From the NCBI GenBank assembly GCA_014529385.2, contig CM043944.1:67517895-67581894 (forward strand): a DNA stretch of 64,000 bases, given 5' to 3'. Both the position numbers and the translations under genes were made by a program. This stretch comes from Adiantum capillus-veneris (lineage: Eukaryota; Streptophyta; Polypodiopsida; Polypodiales; Pteridaceae). Shown here one piece after another: positions 11,025 to 23,101 of the stretch. The notes under the pieces were generated by a model. It did no database searches, had not been told where the DNA came from, and saw nothing but the letters and a program-made list of their open reading frames with translations. Positions within the stretch are counted from its first letter, which is position 1, and each line of letters begins with the position of its first letter.

Positions 11025-12029
11025 TGATAGGACTAATTTTTGAAGTTCTTAAAGTCGAGGAAAATGTAGTAGGCCATATCTTCATTTAGCACGGTTTGAA
11101 AGATTGTTAAATAGTCTATTAGATAGAGCTTATATGAATGAGTTTAAGATATTAAGAAAGAAAATATATTCTCTTCTTTTTAAATAATACACCAAAGACC
11201 TATTTGATAAAAATTAATGTATAACAAATATTCTGTCTATGAACAATATAATAAAAACGTACTTAAAATTACAGTTTTTATTAATATCAATGTTTTATTA
11301 TTATGTGTTTTACCTTAAAATACATGGGTACACTTAAAATAAGTTTAAAAATTAGTGGAGACCCAAAAATAGAGTTTTTATGAGTTGACACCTAACACTT
11401 GCGTTTTCAGCCAAAGAAAGAAGTTTTTCACAATTATGTCCACGGTATCTTGTAGACCAAACCCGTTCCCTCCGTTGAGTATATGGAAGTCTGTATTCTG
11501 AGTTTGTATGACAAAGTTATGTCAGAAACAAATTGCCAACAGTAACACAATAGCCTACAAGTAGCAAAGGTTCGCTTACAAGCAAATATACACAAGTAAT
11601 ATCTCTTTTCTTTCATCCAATCAAAAAGTGATTGCACTCTTTTATGATGGTACAAAATGATGTTTTGAATTTGATTATTATATTGATTTGGTTGCACGAG
11701 TATGCTCTTTGGCTAGTTTGTAGACGATGCAAAAATCAATGTTTGAAACAAGATCTATGAAAGGTGTCATGATACTGGGATTGTGATCATGTTGCTATTC
11801 CAATTATGATCGTTGTTGCCATCAAGAGATCGAGAGTGAGAGTGAGAGTGTGATTGAGATTGAGATTGTGATTGAGAGTGAGATTGAGATGGGGTGGTCG
11901 ATAGGTTATGAAACGATCTATGCTCTTTCTGTAATCATTATCTTGTATCCATACAAACTGTTTACTTCATATATTCACTCTATAAATTCCTTGTTCATCA
12001 ATGGATTTCCTCTCCCGTGTCGCATCACA
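11025..12029 (+). repeat. 5' LTR of the 11025-15536 gypsy element
   Basis: This is the left direct repeat, paired with 14579-15536. It is AT-rich, with a GAGAGTGAGAGTG-type microsatellite near 11830-11885. That GA-rich run is expanded here relative to the right copy, which accounts for part of the length difference. Numerous substitutions between the copies indicate an old insertion. Confidence 0.85.
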
Positions 12030-12064
12030 AGTGGTTTAAGAGCGGTTTCATTCATGCGGTAGCG

Positions 12065-12427
12065 ATGGAATCATATGAGCAGCGATTGAAGAAACAAGCG
12101 AAGATTATTCGATGGCTCAATGAAGATCTCAACAGATGTGAGAAAGCAGATAAAGTAAAGAGAATAGTTGGTGCAAAAAGACAAAAATGGAGGAGAAGAT
12201 GGAAGCATGGAAACGGTCCATCCTCGTCTGCAAGAGGTGAAGGATCAAAGAAGAAGAAACGAAAGAGGAGCAATGATCAAGACGATGTTGATGCGAAAGA
12301 AGCTGCGATCAATCAAGTTTTCAAGAAGGCTAGACTCAAAAAATTTTATGGCATAGGAGATATAGGTGAAGATTTGAAAGCTTGGATTGAAGAGCTCGAA
12401 GATTTGGATTATGCTTTTGATATATAA
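12065..12427 (+). CDS. Short Lys/Arg-rich gag-like frame
   Basis: An ATG-initiated frame of 120 codons begins 36 bases after the LTR end. It has a coiled-coil-like start (SYEQRLKKQAKIIRWLNED) and a strongly basic middle with KKKKRKR. Its C-terminal part is acidic, with the stop at 12425-12427. Position between LTR and RT suggests the N-terminal part of Gag; the composition would fit nucleic-acid binding. No zinc knuckle is present. Gag identity rests on position and not on a recognised motif. The frame appears truncated, as the following 800 bases are broken. Confidence 0.4.
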   Translation: MESYEQRLKKQAKIIRWLNEDLNRCEKADKVKRIVGAKRQKWRRRWKHGNGPSSSARGEGSKKKKRKRSNDQDDVDAKEAAINQVFKKARLKKFYGIGDIGEDLKAWIEELEDLDYAFDI

Positions 12428-13060
12428 AGCAAGGCCACCAGACTTTCAAACTCCTAAATAAAGTCATTGATAAGGAATTATGTACCAAGATGGTTGAATT
12501 GGAGAGTATTGACAATGCGGATGATAAACGTAAGTCATCTAACCCTTCTTTATGATGGTTTATGTCTTTGATGCATCATTTGAAAGCTTCTATGATCAAA
12601 TTCATGCATAAAGATTAAGATTTGAAATTGAGTTTCTTAATTGATTCGAGTAATACACCTTGATTCTTGTCCTCTAATCTCACGGAGAAATTAAACTTGA
12701 AGTTAAAATAAAAAATCAAAAGACTTGTAGACTTAACTATTGAAAATAGAAGGTTCACGAAAGAACTAATTAAAAACATGGCTTTTCCTTGAATAATCAT
12801 GTTTATAAGGAAATAATTTATGTCATAAACATGGGTATGCATGATATAGTTATTTGTATTGATTAGATTATTGAAAATCATGTTTTTATTGATTGTGAAG
12901 AAAGAAAAATCTCTCTTAAATCATTGGATGAAGATAGTCACACTATTCATGGGAAAGAAAGAGATTCTAAATCTAGTTTTGGCCATTAAATTGATAAGGT
13001 GACTTAAACAAGAGTGTGAGACTTTTATAACTTTTACAAATGAGCTAAAAGATAAACCAA

Positions 13061-13062
<2 letters not shown>

Positions 13063-13100
<38 letters not shown>
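13063..13100 (+). repeat. Poly(G) tract, 38 bases
   Basis: An uninterrupted run of G inside the internal region of the deleted gypsy element, just upstream of the RT remnant. Similar G or C runs recur in the window at 29170, 30901, 31385, 31610, 32041, 32228 and 60111. Confidence 0.95.
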
Positions 13101-13101
<1 letters not shown>

Positions 13102-13239
13102 TATTGTATGTTGAAAAGGTTCTAGATGAATTCAGAGATGATATGCCATCTACATCTCCTCCTACATCACTAGACCGTGGGATAGGTCTATATCTAGAAT
13201 CCGAATCATAGTCTTGATCTCCTTATATATTCAACATAG

Positions 13240-13990
13240 ATAAACTTTCGGAGCTAAAACTCAAACTTGACAACTTATTGAAGAAAGGGTTAATTAGGCC
13301 TAGTGTATCTCCTTGGTGCAACCCTGTTCTTTTCTAGAGGAAGAAGTATGGGACTTATAGACTATGCATTTACTACAGGGGTCTTAATAAACGAACCTTT
13401 AAAAATAAATATCCTCTTCTGCGCATCGATGAGCTGCTCAATCAACTTAGCGATGCGCAAGTATTTCAAATTTTGACCTTTGATCTTCGATATGACCTGA
13501 TCAAAATTAAGGAAATAGATAGTTTTAAAATTGCTTTTCATACACAATAGGGGCACTTTGAGTTTAGAGTTTTAGCTTTTGGTTTAGCTAATGCATCGAC
13601 GAAATTCATGTGTTTAATGAACAATGTATTTCATCCATTTCTTGATGACTATATTTTGGTATTTTTGAAATTTTTGTTTATTCTAAGAATGAAAAGAATC
13701 ATGAATTGCATATAAGGAAAAATCCTGAAGTACTATGTGAACGTCAATTGTATGCCAAGCTGAGTAAGTGTTTCTTGCCAAAAAAAAAAAGGTATATCTA
13801 GGAAGGATAATCTCTATAGAGGGCATTCATATTGATGTAGAAAAATTCAAGGCAATTGTGGAATGGCCAGCACCTAAAACCGTGAGGGATGTGAGGAGTT
13901 TTATGGGGTTAGCACACTATGAGCATGCCATATTAAAGAATTTTCTAAGATTTCTATCCCTTCAAATGAACTAATAAAGAAGAACAAGAG
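13240..13990 (+). pseudogene. Ty3/gypsy reverse transcriptase remnant
   Basis: The forward strand keeps RT fingers and palm motifs: a KKGLIRPS-type start, GTYRLCIYYRGLNKRT near 13348, YPLLRIDELL near 13410 and FGLANAST near 13580. The catalytic box is destroyed: FLDDYILVF near 13640 is the conserved lead-in, and the DD-containing strand that should follow is lost in a small deletion and frameshift near 13660. A further frame (13768-13974) holds the RT/RNase H connection (YLGRIISIEGI, WPAPKTVRDVRSFMGL). Weak RNase H similarity continues to about 14230. There are multiple stops and shifts, so the sequence is non-functional. Confidence 0.85.
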
Positions 13991-14578
13991 TTTCGTATGG
14001 TTTGAAGCATGTCCAACATATTTGAAACATTGAAAGCAAGGGTGGCTAAAAATTATATTTTGGAAATTTCAAAACTTGGAAAACCTTTTGTGCTAACATG
14101 TGATGCAAGCGGGGAACAAATGGGATGTGTTATGTCAAGAGGAGAGAGTTGTGGCATGTGAGTCTAGGAAGTTGAATAAACATGAAGTGAATAATGAGTT
14201 TCTACTCAAGCATTATCTCTTATCTAAATTCTCATGTGGGAGAGATGTTTGAGATGAAATTAATTTTGTTCACATAAGGGTAACTTGTATAATCAAGATT
14301 GCTTATGTGTGTCTGTAAATTCCTCTTTGAAATATCAAATCTTGCGAGAATGCCAAATATTTTTAATAATTATTTTTAAATAATCTTATTCTAAAGAAAA
14401 CATATGAAGGCAGAACTAGAAACCAGTTTGATTGTAGAGTTAGACAGCTTAGAATTAGTATAGTTCTTGAAGTTTTGTTAAGTGAGATGTATCATGTAAA
14501 AGATGCAACTTGGATTGAATTTGATGTTTTTTCCTCTTTCCAACTCTGAGGAAAGAGTTAATTTTGATAAGTAGAGAA

Positions 14579-15536
14579 TGTAATAGGACTAATTTTTGAA
14601 GTTCTTAAAGTCGAAAAGAATGTAGAGGCCATATCTTCGTTTAGCACGGTTTGAAAGCTTGTTGAATAGTCTATTAGATGGAGCTTATATGAATGTGTTT
14701 AAGATATCAAGAGAGAAAATATATTCTCTTCTTTTTAGACAATACACTAAAGACATATTTGATAAAGATTAATGAATAACAGATAGTCTATCTATGATCA
14801 ATATAATACAAACATATTTAAAATTAAAGTTTTTATTAATATCAATGTTTTATTATTATGTGTTTTACCTTAAAATACATGGGTGGACTTAAAATAAAGT
14901 TATGGAGACCCAAAAATAGGGTTTTTGTGAGTCGAGACCTAAAAGTTGTGTAAGACGTTTCTCACAATTTTGTCTACGCTATCTTGTAGACCAAACCTGT
15001 TCCCGTAATTTTGAGTACCTAAAAGCCTATATTCTGAGTTCGTATGACATAAAAAAATTGCCAGTAGCAACACGATAGGCTACAAGCAGCAACAGGTTAA
15101 CTTACAAACAAATATACACAGGTAATATCTCTTTTGTTTCATCCAATCAAAAAGTGATTGCACTCTTTTATGATGGTACAAAAGGATGTTTTGAATTTGA
15201 TTATCATGTTGATTTGGTTGCACGAGTATGCTCTTTTGGCTATTTTGTAGACGATGCAGAAATCAATGTGTGAAAAAGGATATGTGCAAGGTATCATGAT
15301 AGTGGGATTCTGATCATGTTGCGATTTCGATGATGATCGTTGTTGCCATCAAGAGATTGAGATTGAGAGTGAGTTTCAGATAGCTCGGGGGTGGCCGAGA
15401 GGTTATGAAACGAGTTATTCTCTTCCTGTAATCATTATCGTGTATTCATACAAACTCTATTTTTCATATATTCACTCTACATACTCTGTATATTCCTTGT
15501 TTGTCAATGGATTTTGCTTTCACGTGTCGTGTCACA
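14579..15536 (+). repeat. 3' LTR of the 11025-15536 gypsy element
   Basis: This is the right direct repeat, matching 11025-12029 from TAATAGGACT through the shared TTGATTTGGTTGCACGAG block and the TATTCCTTGTT segment near the end. It is preceded by a purine-rich run. The frame at 15514-15852 spans the LTR end and has no motif I recognise. Confidence 0.85.
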
Positions 15537-17097
15537 CCAAGTCAAAGTGATCAACATAGAGCCCCCTTTTCCAAAAAATGGTCAAAATGAACCAATAAAA
15601 AGGGGAGATGAGAGAGAAATATGTCGACTATATAAGGAAGAAAAAATACACTGCAATAAAGTGGAAAATGCTCGCATTGTTATAGTTGCAATTCCTTACA
15701 CACCCCTGTTTTCTTACAGAGACTTGTTTTTTTGGAGTTCTTTGAGAGACTCCCATCTTCGAAAGCTTATAACTCTCTCATCTGATATTGGAATCAATCA
15801 TATGGATACTCTATGGAGGTCTACACGACACAATATTCATGGTATAGGTTAGTGTTATTTCACCCTCAACTTTACAAGAGTTCGGCATAGGTGTTTTTTG
15901 TAGCTTTGCAATGTTTCTTTCCTACGGTGTGGTGTGTGCAAGGCTATAGAGGCTTTCAGTTTCCTTCTTGTTTGCACACTATAAATGCGTATGATGTCCA
16001 GGTGGTTAGAATTCAGCTCTGTTTCTACCAGAGGTGCCCCTTGATGTGTAGAACCAGAATATATGCTAACAAAAAATTTTGGATGTTAAAATTGGACAAA
16101 ACCACCACTTTTTGACAAGGAAATCCCCTAAAAGAGAAAAATCCCCTTAAATCTCAATCTATAAGCCCAAATGAAATGAGATTTGGTAGATGTGGTCAAC
16201 ACAACATGGAGGAGATGGGTATATTGTTATAAGTTCCTTTTTGCTGCCAGAATCACCTCTTAGAAATCATATGTGTATGATGCTTGCTTATGAATTTTTG
16301 GTCAAAATTTATTCACATACATCCCCAAGTCTCAGACACTAGTTTTCAAGCACTTTTACCAATTTTCATGCAAAAATGTGCTCAGAACACAAGTTCCTAT
16401 TTTTTTGTATTCCGACACTCTGTCTTTTGTCTTTTGGGTGTCACAGGTGGGTCAAAACACTAGTCTCAAGGTGTGCTCAGGGTAAACCCCCCTTTTGAAC
16501 ACTCTGGTGTAGTCAATTTTTTTAAATGTTGTCTCTAAATGCCCCTTAAGAAATAATACGCGTATGATGTCCAAGTTTACATAATTTTAGTTTTTGTACA
16601 CAGAACCCTTGCACGTTCCCTCTTATATGCTCAACATCAATAAGTCTTGCAAAAAATGTCAACAAAAAGTTTTTTATTACATTTTTTCCTCAAAAGCACA
16701 CTTTTTAGTGATTATAAATCTAAACAAGTATTCTAGCAAATAAATTAGTGATGAATAGCTCTAGATCAAAATCAGATCACTTATCTAAAGCTACCTCCTA
16801 CACATCATATGGGGTTTTTCATCTATGCGTAGAAAAACACTTCATTGCCACACACAGATGAGAAAATGCTTTTATCACCTCACAAATCACTCGACCAACA
16901 ACAATCACTCTAATCTACAGATCCTAACTAAATCTACCTAGTCATAGACCCTCGGCAAGACACACACTTCCTGGCTATCCACTTGATCTCGGAATAACCT
17001 CTTCCGGATCCAATTAAGAAAAATGATTTCTTTAGTCAAAACTAAAGCAAGAAACAATCACGCGATTGTTAGTATGAATACCAACGTAAGTCCCCGA
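15537..17097. other. AT-rich spacer, no gene seen
   Basis: About 1.56 kb without a recognisable gene. A weak recurring motif containing GCGTATGATGTCCA is found near 15968 and 16562, with a degraded copy near 16275; spacing of about 300 bases hints at an eroded tandem repeat. Confidence 0.5.
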
Positions 17098-17227
17098 TGT
17101 TGGAGCTATATATATCTCACTCTACTCAACTTGGTCTCACCTATATATTTGTATCTTGTCCTGAATATGAGTCAGTCTTTGGGTGCGTACATGGTGTGTC
17201 TCTTGTATCGTCTCTCTCTTTCTCTCT
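17098..17227 (+). repeat. 5' LTR (short) of the split copia element
   Basis: About 130 bases paired with 24540-24672. It starts TGTTGGAGCTATATATATC, a TATA-like run, and ends in a CT-rich stretch. No Met-tRNA primer site follows because the adjoining internal DNA is deleted. Confidence 0.8.
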
Positions 17228-17234
17228 AAAAATT

Positions 17235-17823
17235 CTATGACCCTTCCTCCAAGAAAGTAATTGTGACTTGTGAGGCTACTTTTGACGAATAGCTTATAGG
17301 AGGCTCATGGTCCATGGATGGTTCTGATGATACTAAATCATTTATTTAGTATTTTCCATTTCTTTCAAATGATGAAACTCTTCCTATAGAGTAGATTTCC
17401 TCTTCACAACCATCCATTCCAAAGGTTTCCAATCATGATATTGATATTTTTGGTGATCTACCTATTGATTTTGAACATGGATCATGTCATGTTTATGATA
17501 ACGATATTGTTGATAATGCTTTCTCTAGTTCTGAATATCCCCTTACTTATCATGAAGCTATCTCTTCACCACAAAAGGATCCATGGCAAGAGGCTATGGA
17601 AGAAGATTACAATTCTCATATCTGTAAAGGTACATGGATACTAATTGGACTACCTCGTGGGCGTACATCTATTAAGTGTAAGTGGTGTATAAGAAAAAGG
17701 TAAAAGAAGATGGATCTTTTGACAAGTTCAACGCATGTCTAGTTGCAAAAGGTTACTCCCAAGTTGATGGTGTTGATTATCAAGAGATATTTTACCAGTT
17801 GTCTGCATTACAAGTGTTCGAGT
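17235..17823 (+). pseudogene. Copia pol remnant, integrase tail to start of RT
   Basis: This is the left half of the split copia polyprotein. It starts at the segment after integrase (YDPSSKKVIVTCEATFDE), passes a Ser/Asp-rich variable linker, then reaches the RT start: YHEAISSPQKDPWQEAM near 17548 and WILIGLPRGR near 17636. Conserved KGYSQVDGVDYQEIF lies near 17745. Several stops and shifts are present. The reading resumes at 23102 after removal of the inserted element and one copy of its duplicated target. Confidence 0.85.
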
Positions 17824-18144
17824 TGTAAAGAATGAGGATGCAAGAGAGCTACACAAGACAAGCACAAAGCACACAGAGATGGAAAGCTTCTTCTTCTTCG
17901 CATAGAAAAGAGAGTACAAAATGACTAAGTGCTAAAACTGAAAAGTAGCACACATGTACATGCGGTCACTAAGTGTGAACTCGCTAGAAGCGTACTAGGC
18001 TGGCACTATAAGTGTAGTCCAGCTGTAGAATCACTGGAAGAGATCCTCCGTGTCAGTCACCTAATGTGCCAGTGAGTAAATGCTGCAAGCGGCCAAGACC
18101 CGTAGTGGATGCCAACTCAAGATGTAGAGATCGACATCTCAACA
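17824..18144 (-). repeat. 3' LTR of the nested minus-strand copia
   Basis: 321 bases, TG...CA ends, paired with 22781-23101. It contains a GAAGAAGAAGAAG run on the minus strand. It adjoins the polypurine tract on its inner side. Confidence 0.95.
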
Positions 18145-18194
18145 CTCCCCCTCGAGCTCTGCATGTCCGAGAGTCCAAGCATAGTCCGAAAACA

Positions 18195-21100
18195 TCAAAG
18201 TTTCTCAGCTCCAAGGGCCATGGTAAAGATATCCGCTATTTGCTCCTCTGTGCTAACGTATAGCAAGTCGATGTCGCCCGCCAACACTCGCTCTCGAACG
18301 TAGTGGTAATGGACCTCTATGTGCTTGGTCCTGGCATGGAACACTAGGTTCCTAGCCAACTGCATGCTGCTGAGGTTGTCACAATGGATGAAAATCTGCT
18401 GGTCCACCTGCACTCCCAAGTCCTCAAGTAATGTGGGTAGCCAAGCTACCTGGCACGCCGCAACTGCTGCACCTCTGTACTCGGCCTCTGTGCTCGATAA
18501 AGCAATCGCAGGCTGCTTTTTGCTGCTCCAAGTAACAGCAACACTCCCAAAAGAGAACATGAAGCCACTCGTAGATCTCCTATCAACAATGCTACCTGCC
18601 CAATCTGCATCTGTATACCCATACAATGCTAATGGAACATCTGCTGCATAGAACAATGCGTAGTCAAGAGTCCCTTGCACATATCGAAGTGTGTGTCATA
18701 CTCCATCCAGATGTGGCTTTCTCGAAAGCTGCATGAACTGACTCTCCAAGACTACTGTGTAGCTCAAGTCCGGCCTCGTGATAGTCAAGTAGATTAGACT
18801 ACCCACAATCTTCCTGTACATCTTGACATCCTCAACAACATCACCCTTCTCTGCACTCAGCTTTGCATTCACATCCAAGGGAATAGAAATTGGCTTACAA
18901 TCAGCCATATCATACTTTGACAACACGTCCAAAGCATATTGTCTCTGTGACAGCCATACACCTCTCGAGTCCTGATCACCTCAATGCCAAGAAAGTAGCG
19001 CAACTCGCCCAAATCTTTCATTTCAAACTCCTGTTTGAGAAGACCCTTCACATGGTTAATCTCCATAGCATTGTCACCCACAATAATAAGGTCATCTACA
19101 TATATGGTAATGACCACAATCCCTACATCACTCTCACGTACATAGAGTGAATGATCAACATGAGCTCTCCTAAACCCAATACTGACAAGATACTTGGCAA
19201 TCCTGTCATACCATGCTCTAGAGACCTGCTTCAAACCATACAAAGCTTTGAGAAGTCTTCATACATAATCTGGGTAACCTGGATCGACATAACTAGGTGG
19301 CTGATCCATATACACTTCCTCTTGCAACTCACCATTCAAGAAGGCATTCTTTACATCCATTTGATGCATAATCCATCCTCTAGATGCAGCCACTGCTATG
19401 ACAGCTCTCACAGTCGCCATCTTTGCCAGTGTAGCAAAGGTCTCCTCATAGTCTATGCCATATGTCTGTGCATAACCTTTTGACACCAACCTTGCCTTGT
19501 GACTCTCAATGTTACCATCAGCCTTATGCTTGGGTTTATACACCCATTTATAGCCAATAGCTTTCTTGCCACTTGGCAATGACACCAACTCCCATGTGTC
19601 GTTTGCTTCCAATGCAGCCATCTCTTCATTCATTGCATCATCCCAATGCACATTTACAACTGCATCCTCAAAACATGTGGGCTCCACATCCTGTATCACC
19701 TTATCCATGTAGGCTTGGTGATGCGCTAGATACCCATCATAAGTCAATTTTTGAACTGGATTTCTGACTGTGTTAGATCTGCACGGTCCTAGGTCACTCC
19801 TTTGCCCTCTAGCATCTTCTTATACTTTCCTTACACCAAGTGTCCTAACATCTGGAATTCCAAATTCCTTATCAAGACTTTGTTCAGAACCATCTGAATC
19901 CATGTCTACATGTAAAAACATTGATGATGCATCAGCCATAAAGGGAGGTTCATCAACCTTTTCCGTTCCTTTTTGTGATACATTCCCTGTACCTGCTGGT
20001 GGAGTAACCTGCGTACGTAGTCTACCATTCCATGGCTTCTCAATAGAGCCACGAGAAGACGACTCTTGTGGTCCACTCAAAACCTGCGACTGTGGCCTCA
20101 CATTTTGTACAACCACATCATCTTTTACATCAGCCCCAATAGTGCCATCTGCATTACTGTACCAGCTGCTCATCTCATCAAACACTACATCTCTGCTCAC
20201 TCGTAATTATCATGTAGTAGGATTGTAGAACCTGTACTCCTTTTGTTCAAGGGAATATCCCACAAGAAAACATTTCTCTGCTTTAGGATCCATTTTCCTA
20301 CGCAACTCATGTGGTACATGCACGTAAGCTATGCAGCCAAACACTTTCAAGTGTGCCAAATCAGGCTTTGTACCTGTAAACGTTTCCTCAGGTGTTACAT
20401 CATGCACCATAGCTGTAGGTGTCCTGTTCATAATGTACACATCTGTATTTACAACTTTAGCCTAGAAATGATGAGGCATGTTCTTCTCATTCATCAATGC
20501 ACGTGCAACCTCTGCAATGTGCCTGTTTTTCCTTTCTGTGACCCCATTCTGCTGTGGAGTATATCTGCATGTAAATTGCCTGCGTATACCATGCATTCGC
20601 AGAAAATCTGAAAAATCGTTGGAGAAGTACTCTCCCCCTCCATCTGAGCTCAATGTCTTGATTTGCATATCTGTCTCCTTCTCAATCATGACTTTGATGT
20701 CCTGAAAGTGACCAAACACTTCACTTTTGTTATGCATGAAGTAGACCCATACTTTCCTTGTATGGTCATCAATGAAAGAGACATAATACCTGCAACCATG
20801 TATACTTGCAGTATCGGTTGGACCCCAAACATCTGTGTGCACCACCTCAAGTGGCTTTTTACATACATTGCGCTCATGTGGAAATGAGCCCTTTGACTGT
20901 TTTCCAAACTGGCATGCTGCACACACTTTATGCATACCATCGACCTTGAATTTGGGAAAACCTTTTACAATTTGTTTTGATTGCATGCAGCACAATCCCT
21001 GCTCATTGACATGGCCAATGCGTTTGTGCCAAATGTCAACATCAGCCACAACACCTGTGCCCTGTGCAAATAATGCAGCTTTTACCTCAGGCATGTGTAC

Positions 21101-22471
21101 ATTCAGCGTAAACATTCTGCCCACACATTTGCCCTTTGTGATGAGCTTACAGCCATTCTCGAAATCTTCTACATAACAGCCATTTGGATTGAAGTGAACC
21201 TGCAAACCTTGCTCAACCATTTGTCCAACAGAAACAAGATTCTTTGTAATGTTTGGGACATGAAGTACATCTGCTAAGTACTTTGATTTGCCACTCTTCG
21301 TATTTAGAGGTATGTCCCCTACATGAGCAATGGGGTGAGCTATGTCATCTCTTGTCTGCACATAGCCTGACACATCTGGTTTGCGCATATCTCTAAACCA
21401 CTCTCCACGAGACGTCATGTGATTAGAGGCACCTGAATCCACATACCAAACATCATCTTGGGTGGAATTCTCTGCAGTCATTGTATTCATTACATGTTGC
21501 ATAACAAACATGCGCTCATTTTTGCTGTCATCTGTATCTCTGCTAGTAGATGCATAGTTGCCCTGTTCTCTCTTTCCACTTGCTTTTCCCTTTGGACAGT
21601 CACGTGACATGTGACCTCTTTCACCACAAGTCCAACATTCTCTGCTATCTGCAGTATGTTGCTGCGTGCTTGATCCTGCACCACGACCTCTTTGACTCCC
21701 CTTGCCTTGACACTGGTTTCCCCTGCCACCTGTATTGTTTTGATTTGATTGACCTTCTTGAAATTGGCCCTTGCAACCACTTGGGCCTCGTACACGACCT
21801 CTACCTCTACCTCTATTGGAGTTAGAATAGAAGGCCTGTTCAGACCTATTTCTACTACGAGAAGAAGATGTGTCAAGACCAAGGTTCTTCTCCTCAAGAA
21901 TAAGCATAGAAATCAAATCTTGGAACATGGGGATGGCGTCTCTTGTATTCCTGGAAGACCTGAAATGTACATACTCATCTCCTAGACCATCCAAGCATGC
22001 ACGGACAATGTCATTGTCTTCCACTGAGACTTCAATAGATCCAAGAGCCTCAATGATACTCTTGATCTTCAAAGCATAATCATTGATGGAGAGGTTGTTC
22101 CTCTTCACCTGATTTAGCTCCGACTTTAGTTTAATCTTCCTGGCCTTGGTGTTCACCTCGAACACTCTGCCTAAGTTTTTCCATGCAATGGCGGGGGTTT
22201 CAGCATCCTGTAGATAGCCCATCATGCCATCTCTGATGCTCATAGAAATCCAATACATCACTTTGCTATGGCCTTGTTGCCAGTCCCTCAAAGCTTTCCT
22301 TTGTTTTGCTGTAGCATTTGCCTCGGGAATCTCTGGCTCCTTTTCATTGTCTCCTTCTACATAGTCCCAATAACCTTTTCCTTTTAGGAAATTTGTTATT
22401 TTGAACTTCCATGCAGGGTAGTTATTTTTCTCAAGATTCTCAGTGACAATCTGACTGAAACCATCAGACAT
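18195..22471 (-). pseudogene. Copia Gag-Pol polyprotein, interrupted by stops and one frameshift
   Basis: The ATG at 22471 is 298 bases after the primer site. An open frame of 669 codons carries Gag (UBN2-type), an intact zinc knuckle CWTCGERGHMSRDC, the protease motif VDSGAS, and integrase with its His/Cys zinc site (HKRIGH, CAAC). All three integrase acids are present (HTDVWG, SSDGGGEY, GVTERKN). TAG at about 20462 replaces a conserved Trp codon. The same frame continues through the integrase tail, two adjacent stops near 20210, a variable linker (20200-19820), and RT (19747-18940) with stops near 19818 and 19258. RT keeps YVDDLI near 19110. A frameshift near 18940-18990 moves the rest (18932-18195), including RNase H (DADWAGS, STEAEY, HCDNLS), into another frame, with a stop near 18696. 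Domain order PR-INT-RT-RH proves copia. Recently functional, now non-coding. Confidence 0.95.
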
Positions 22472-22768
22472 TTTGAAGCACTAAGACAAAATAGTTGCAA
22501 TCTCCAAAAACCTACAAATCTGCTCAACCTCCTATCATGGTACCTGTAACACTTTCTACACTCAACCAGTGTCCACAATCAAGCGTACATACAACCACTG
22601 TACTTGTACAATAAATCTCTGTGTATTGCACTTTGGAGACCTGTTCAGAAACTTGTACAAAAAACCCCTAAAAATCTTGTACGAAAGACCTGTTCGGCAT
22701 CTGGTCGTGCATTGCGAACGAATGGATTGCGATGCTCTTGCTCTCTTAGCCTCTCTTGCCTGCACCAG

Positions 22769-22780
22769 GCTCTGATACCA
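22769..22780 (-). other. Primer-binding site, initiator Met-tRNA type
   Basis: Minus-strand TGGTATCAGAGC lies directly against the 5' LTR. It is the standard plant copia primer site, where Met-tRNA starts minus-strand DNA synthesis. Confidence 0.95.
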
Positions 22781-23101
22781 TGTAAAGAATGAGTATGCAA
22801 GAGAGCTACACAAGACAAGCACAAAGCACACAGAGATGGAAAGCTTCTTCTTCTTCGCACAGAAAAGAGAGTACAAAATGACTAAGTGCTAAAACTGAAA
22901 AGTAGCACATATGTACATGCGGTCACTAAGTGTGAACTTGCTAGAAGCGTACTAGGTTGGCACTATAAGTGTAGTCCAGCTGTACAATCACTGGCAAAGA
23001 TCCTCCGTGTCGGTCACCTAGCGCGCCAGTGAGTAAATGCCGTAAGCGGCCAAGACCCGTACTGGATGCCAGCTCAAGATGTAGAGCTCGACATCTCAAC
23101 A
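22781..23101 (-). repeat. 5' LTR of the nested minus-strand copia
   Basis: 321 bases, paired with 17824-18144, carrying the promoter side on the minus strand. Identical length and about 95% identity by eye support a single insertion event. Confidence 0.95.

Larger units (their letters stand above)
11025..15536 (+). mobile_element. Deleted Ty3/gypsy LTR retrotransposon with both LTRs
   Basis: Two long direct repeats bound this unit: 11025-12029 (about 1005 bases) and 14579-15536 (about 958 bases). Both start near TAATAGGACTAATTTTTGAAG and end in a TCACA. They share long blocks, including GCCATATCTTC and GTTTAGCACGGTTTGAAAG-like segments. The interior of only 2.55 kb holds a short basic gag-like frame and a broken RT. 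TGGTTTAAGAGC just after the first repeat resembles a degenerate Met-tRNA primer site (TGGTATCAGAGC). The sequence before 14579 is purine-rich. No clear target-site duplication was found (AAGTA to the left, CCAAG to the right). It could not move by itself. Confidence 0.85.
17824..23101 (-). mobile_element. Ty1/copia LTR retrotransposon, nearly full length, nested on the opposite strand
   Basis: The element is about 5.28 kb with two 321-base LTRs (17824-18144 and 22781-23101). By eye the LTRs differ at about 17 positions (about 5%). On the minus strand the 5' LTR is at 22781-23101. The primer site TGGTATCAGAGC follows directly (22769-22780) and matches the 3' end of initiator Met-tRNA. A polypurine tract (CTCGAGGGGGAG) lies at 18145-18156. 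Flanks are CGAGT on the left and CGATT on the right, a 4/5 target-site duplication. It sits inside the RT region of the plus-strand copia, so it is the younger of the two. Confidence 0.95.

Noticed and set aside
11020-15541. AAGTA/AAGTC as target duplication of the deleted gypsy element
   Set aside because: It requires placing the right LTR end two bases beyond the CACA shared with the left LTR, so it is not reliable.
18066-21985. Plus-strand frames across the nested copia
   Set aside because: Shadows of the minus-strand Gag-Pol reading frame.
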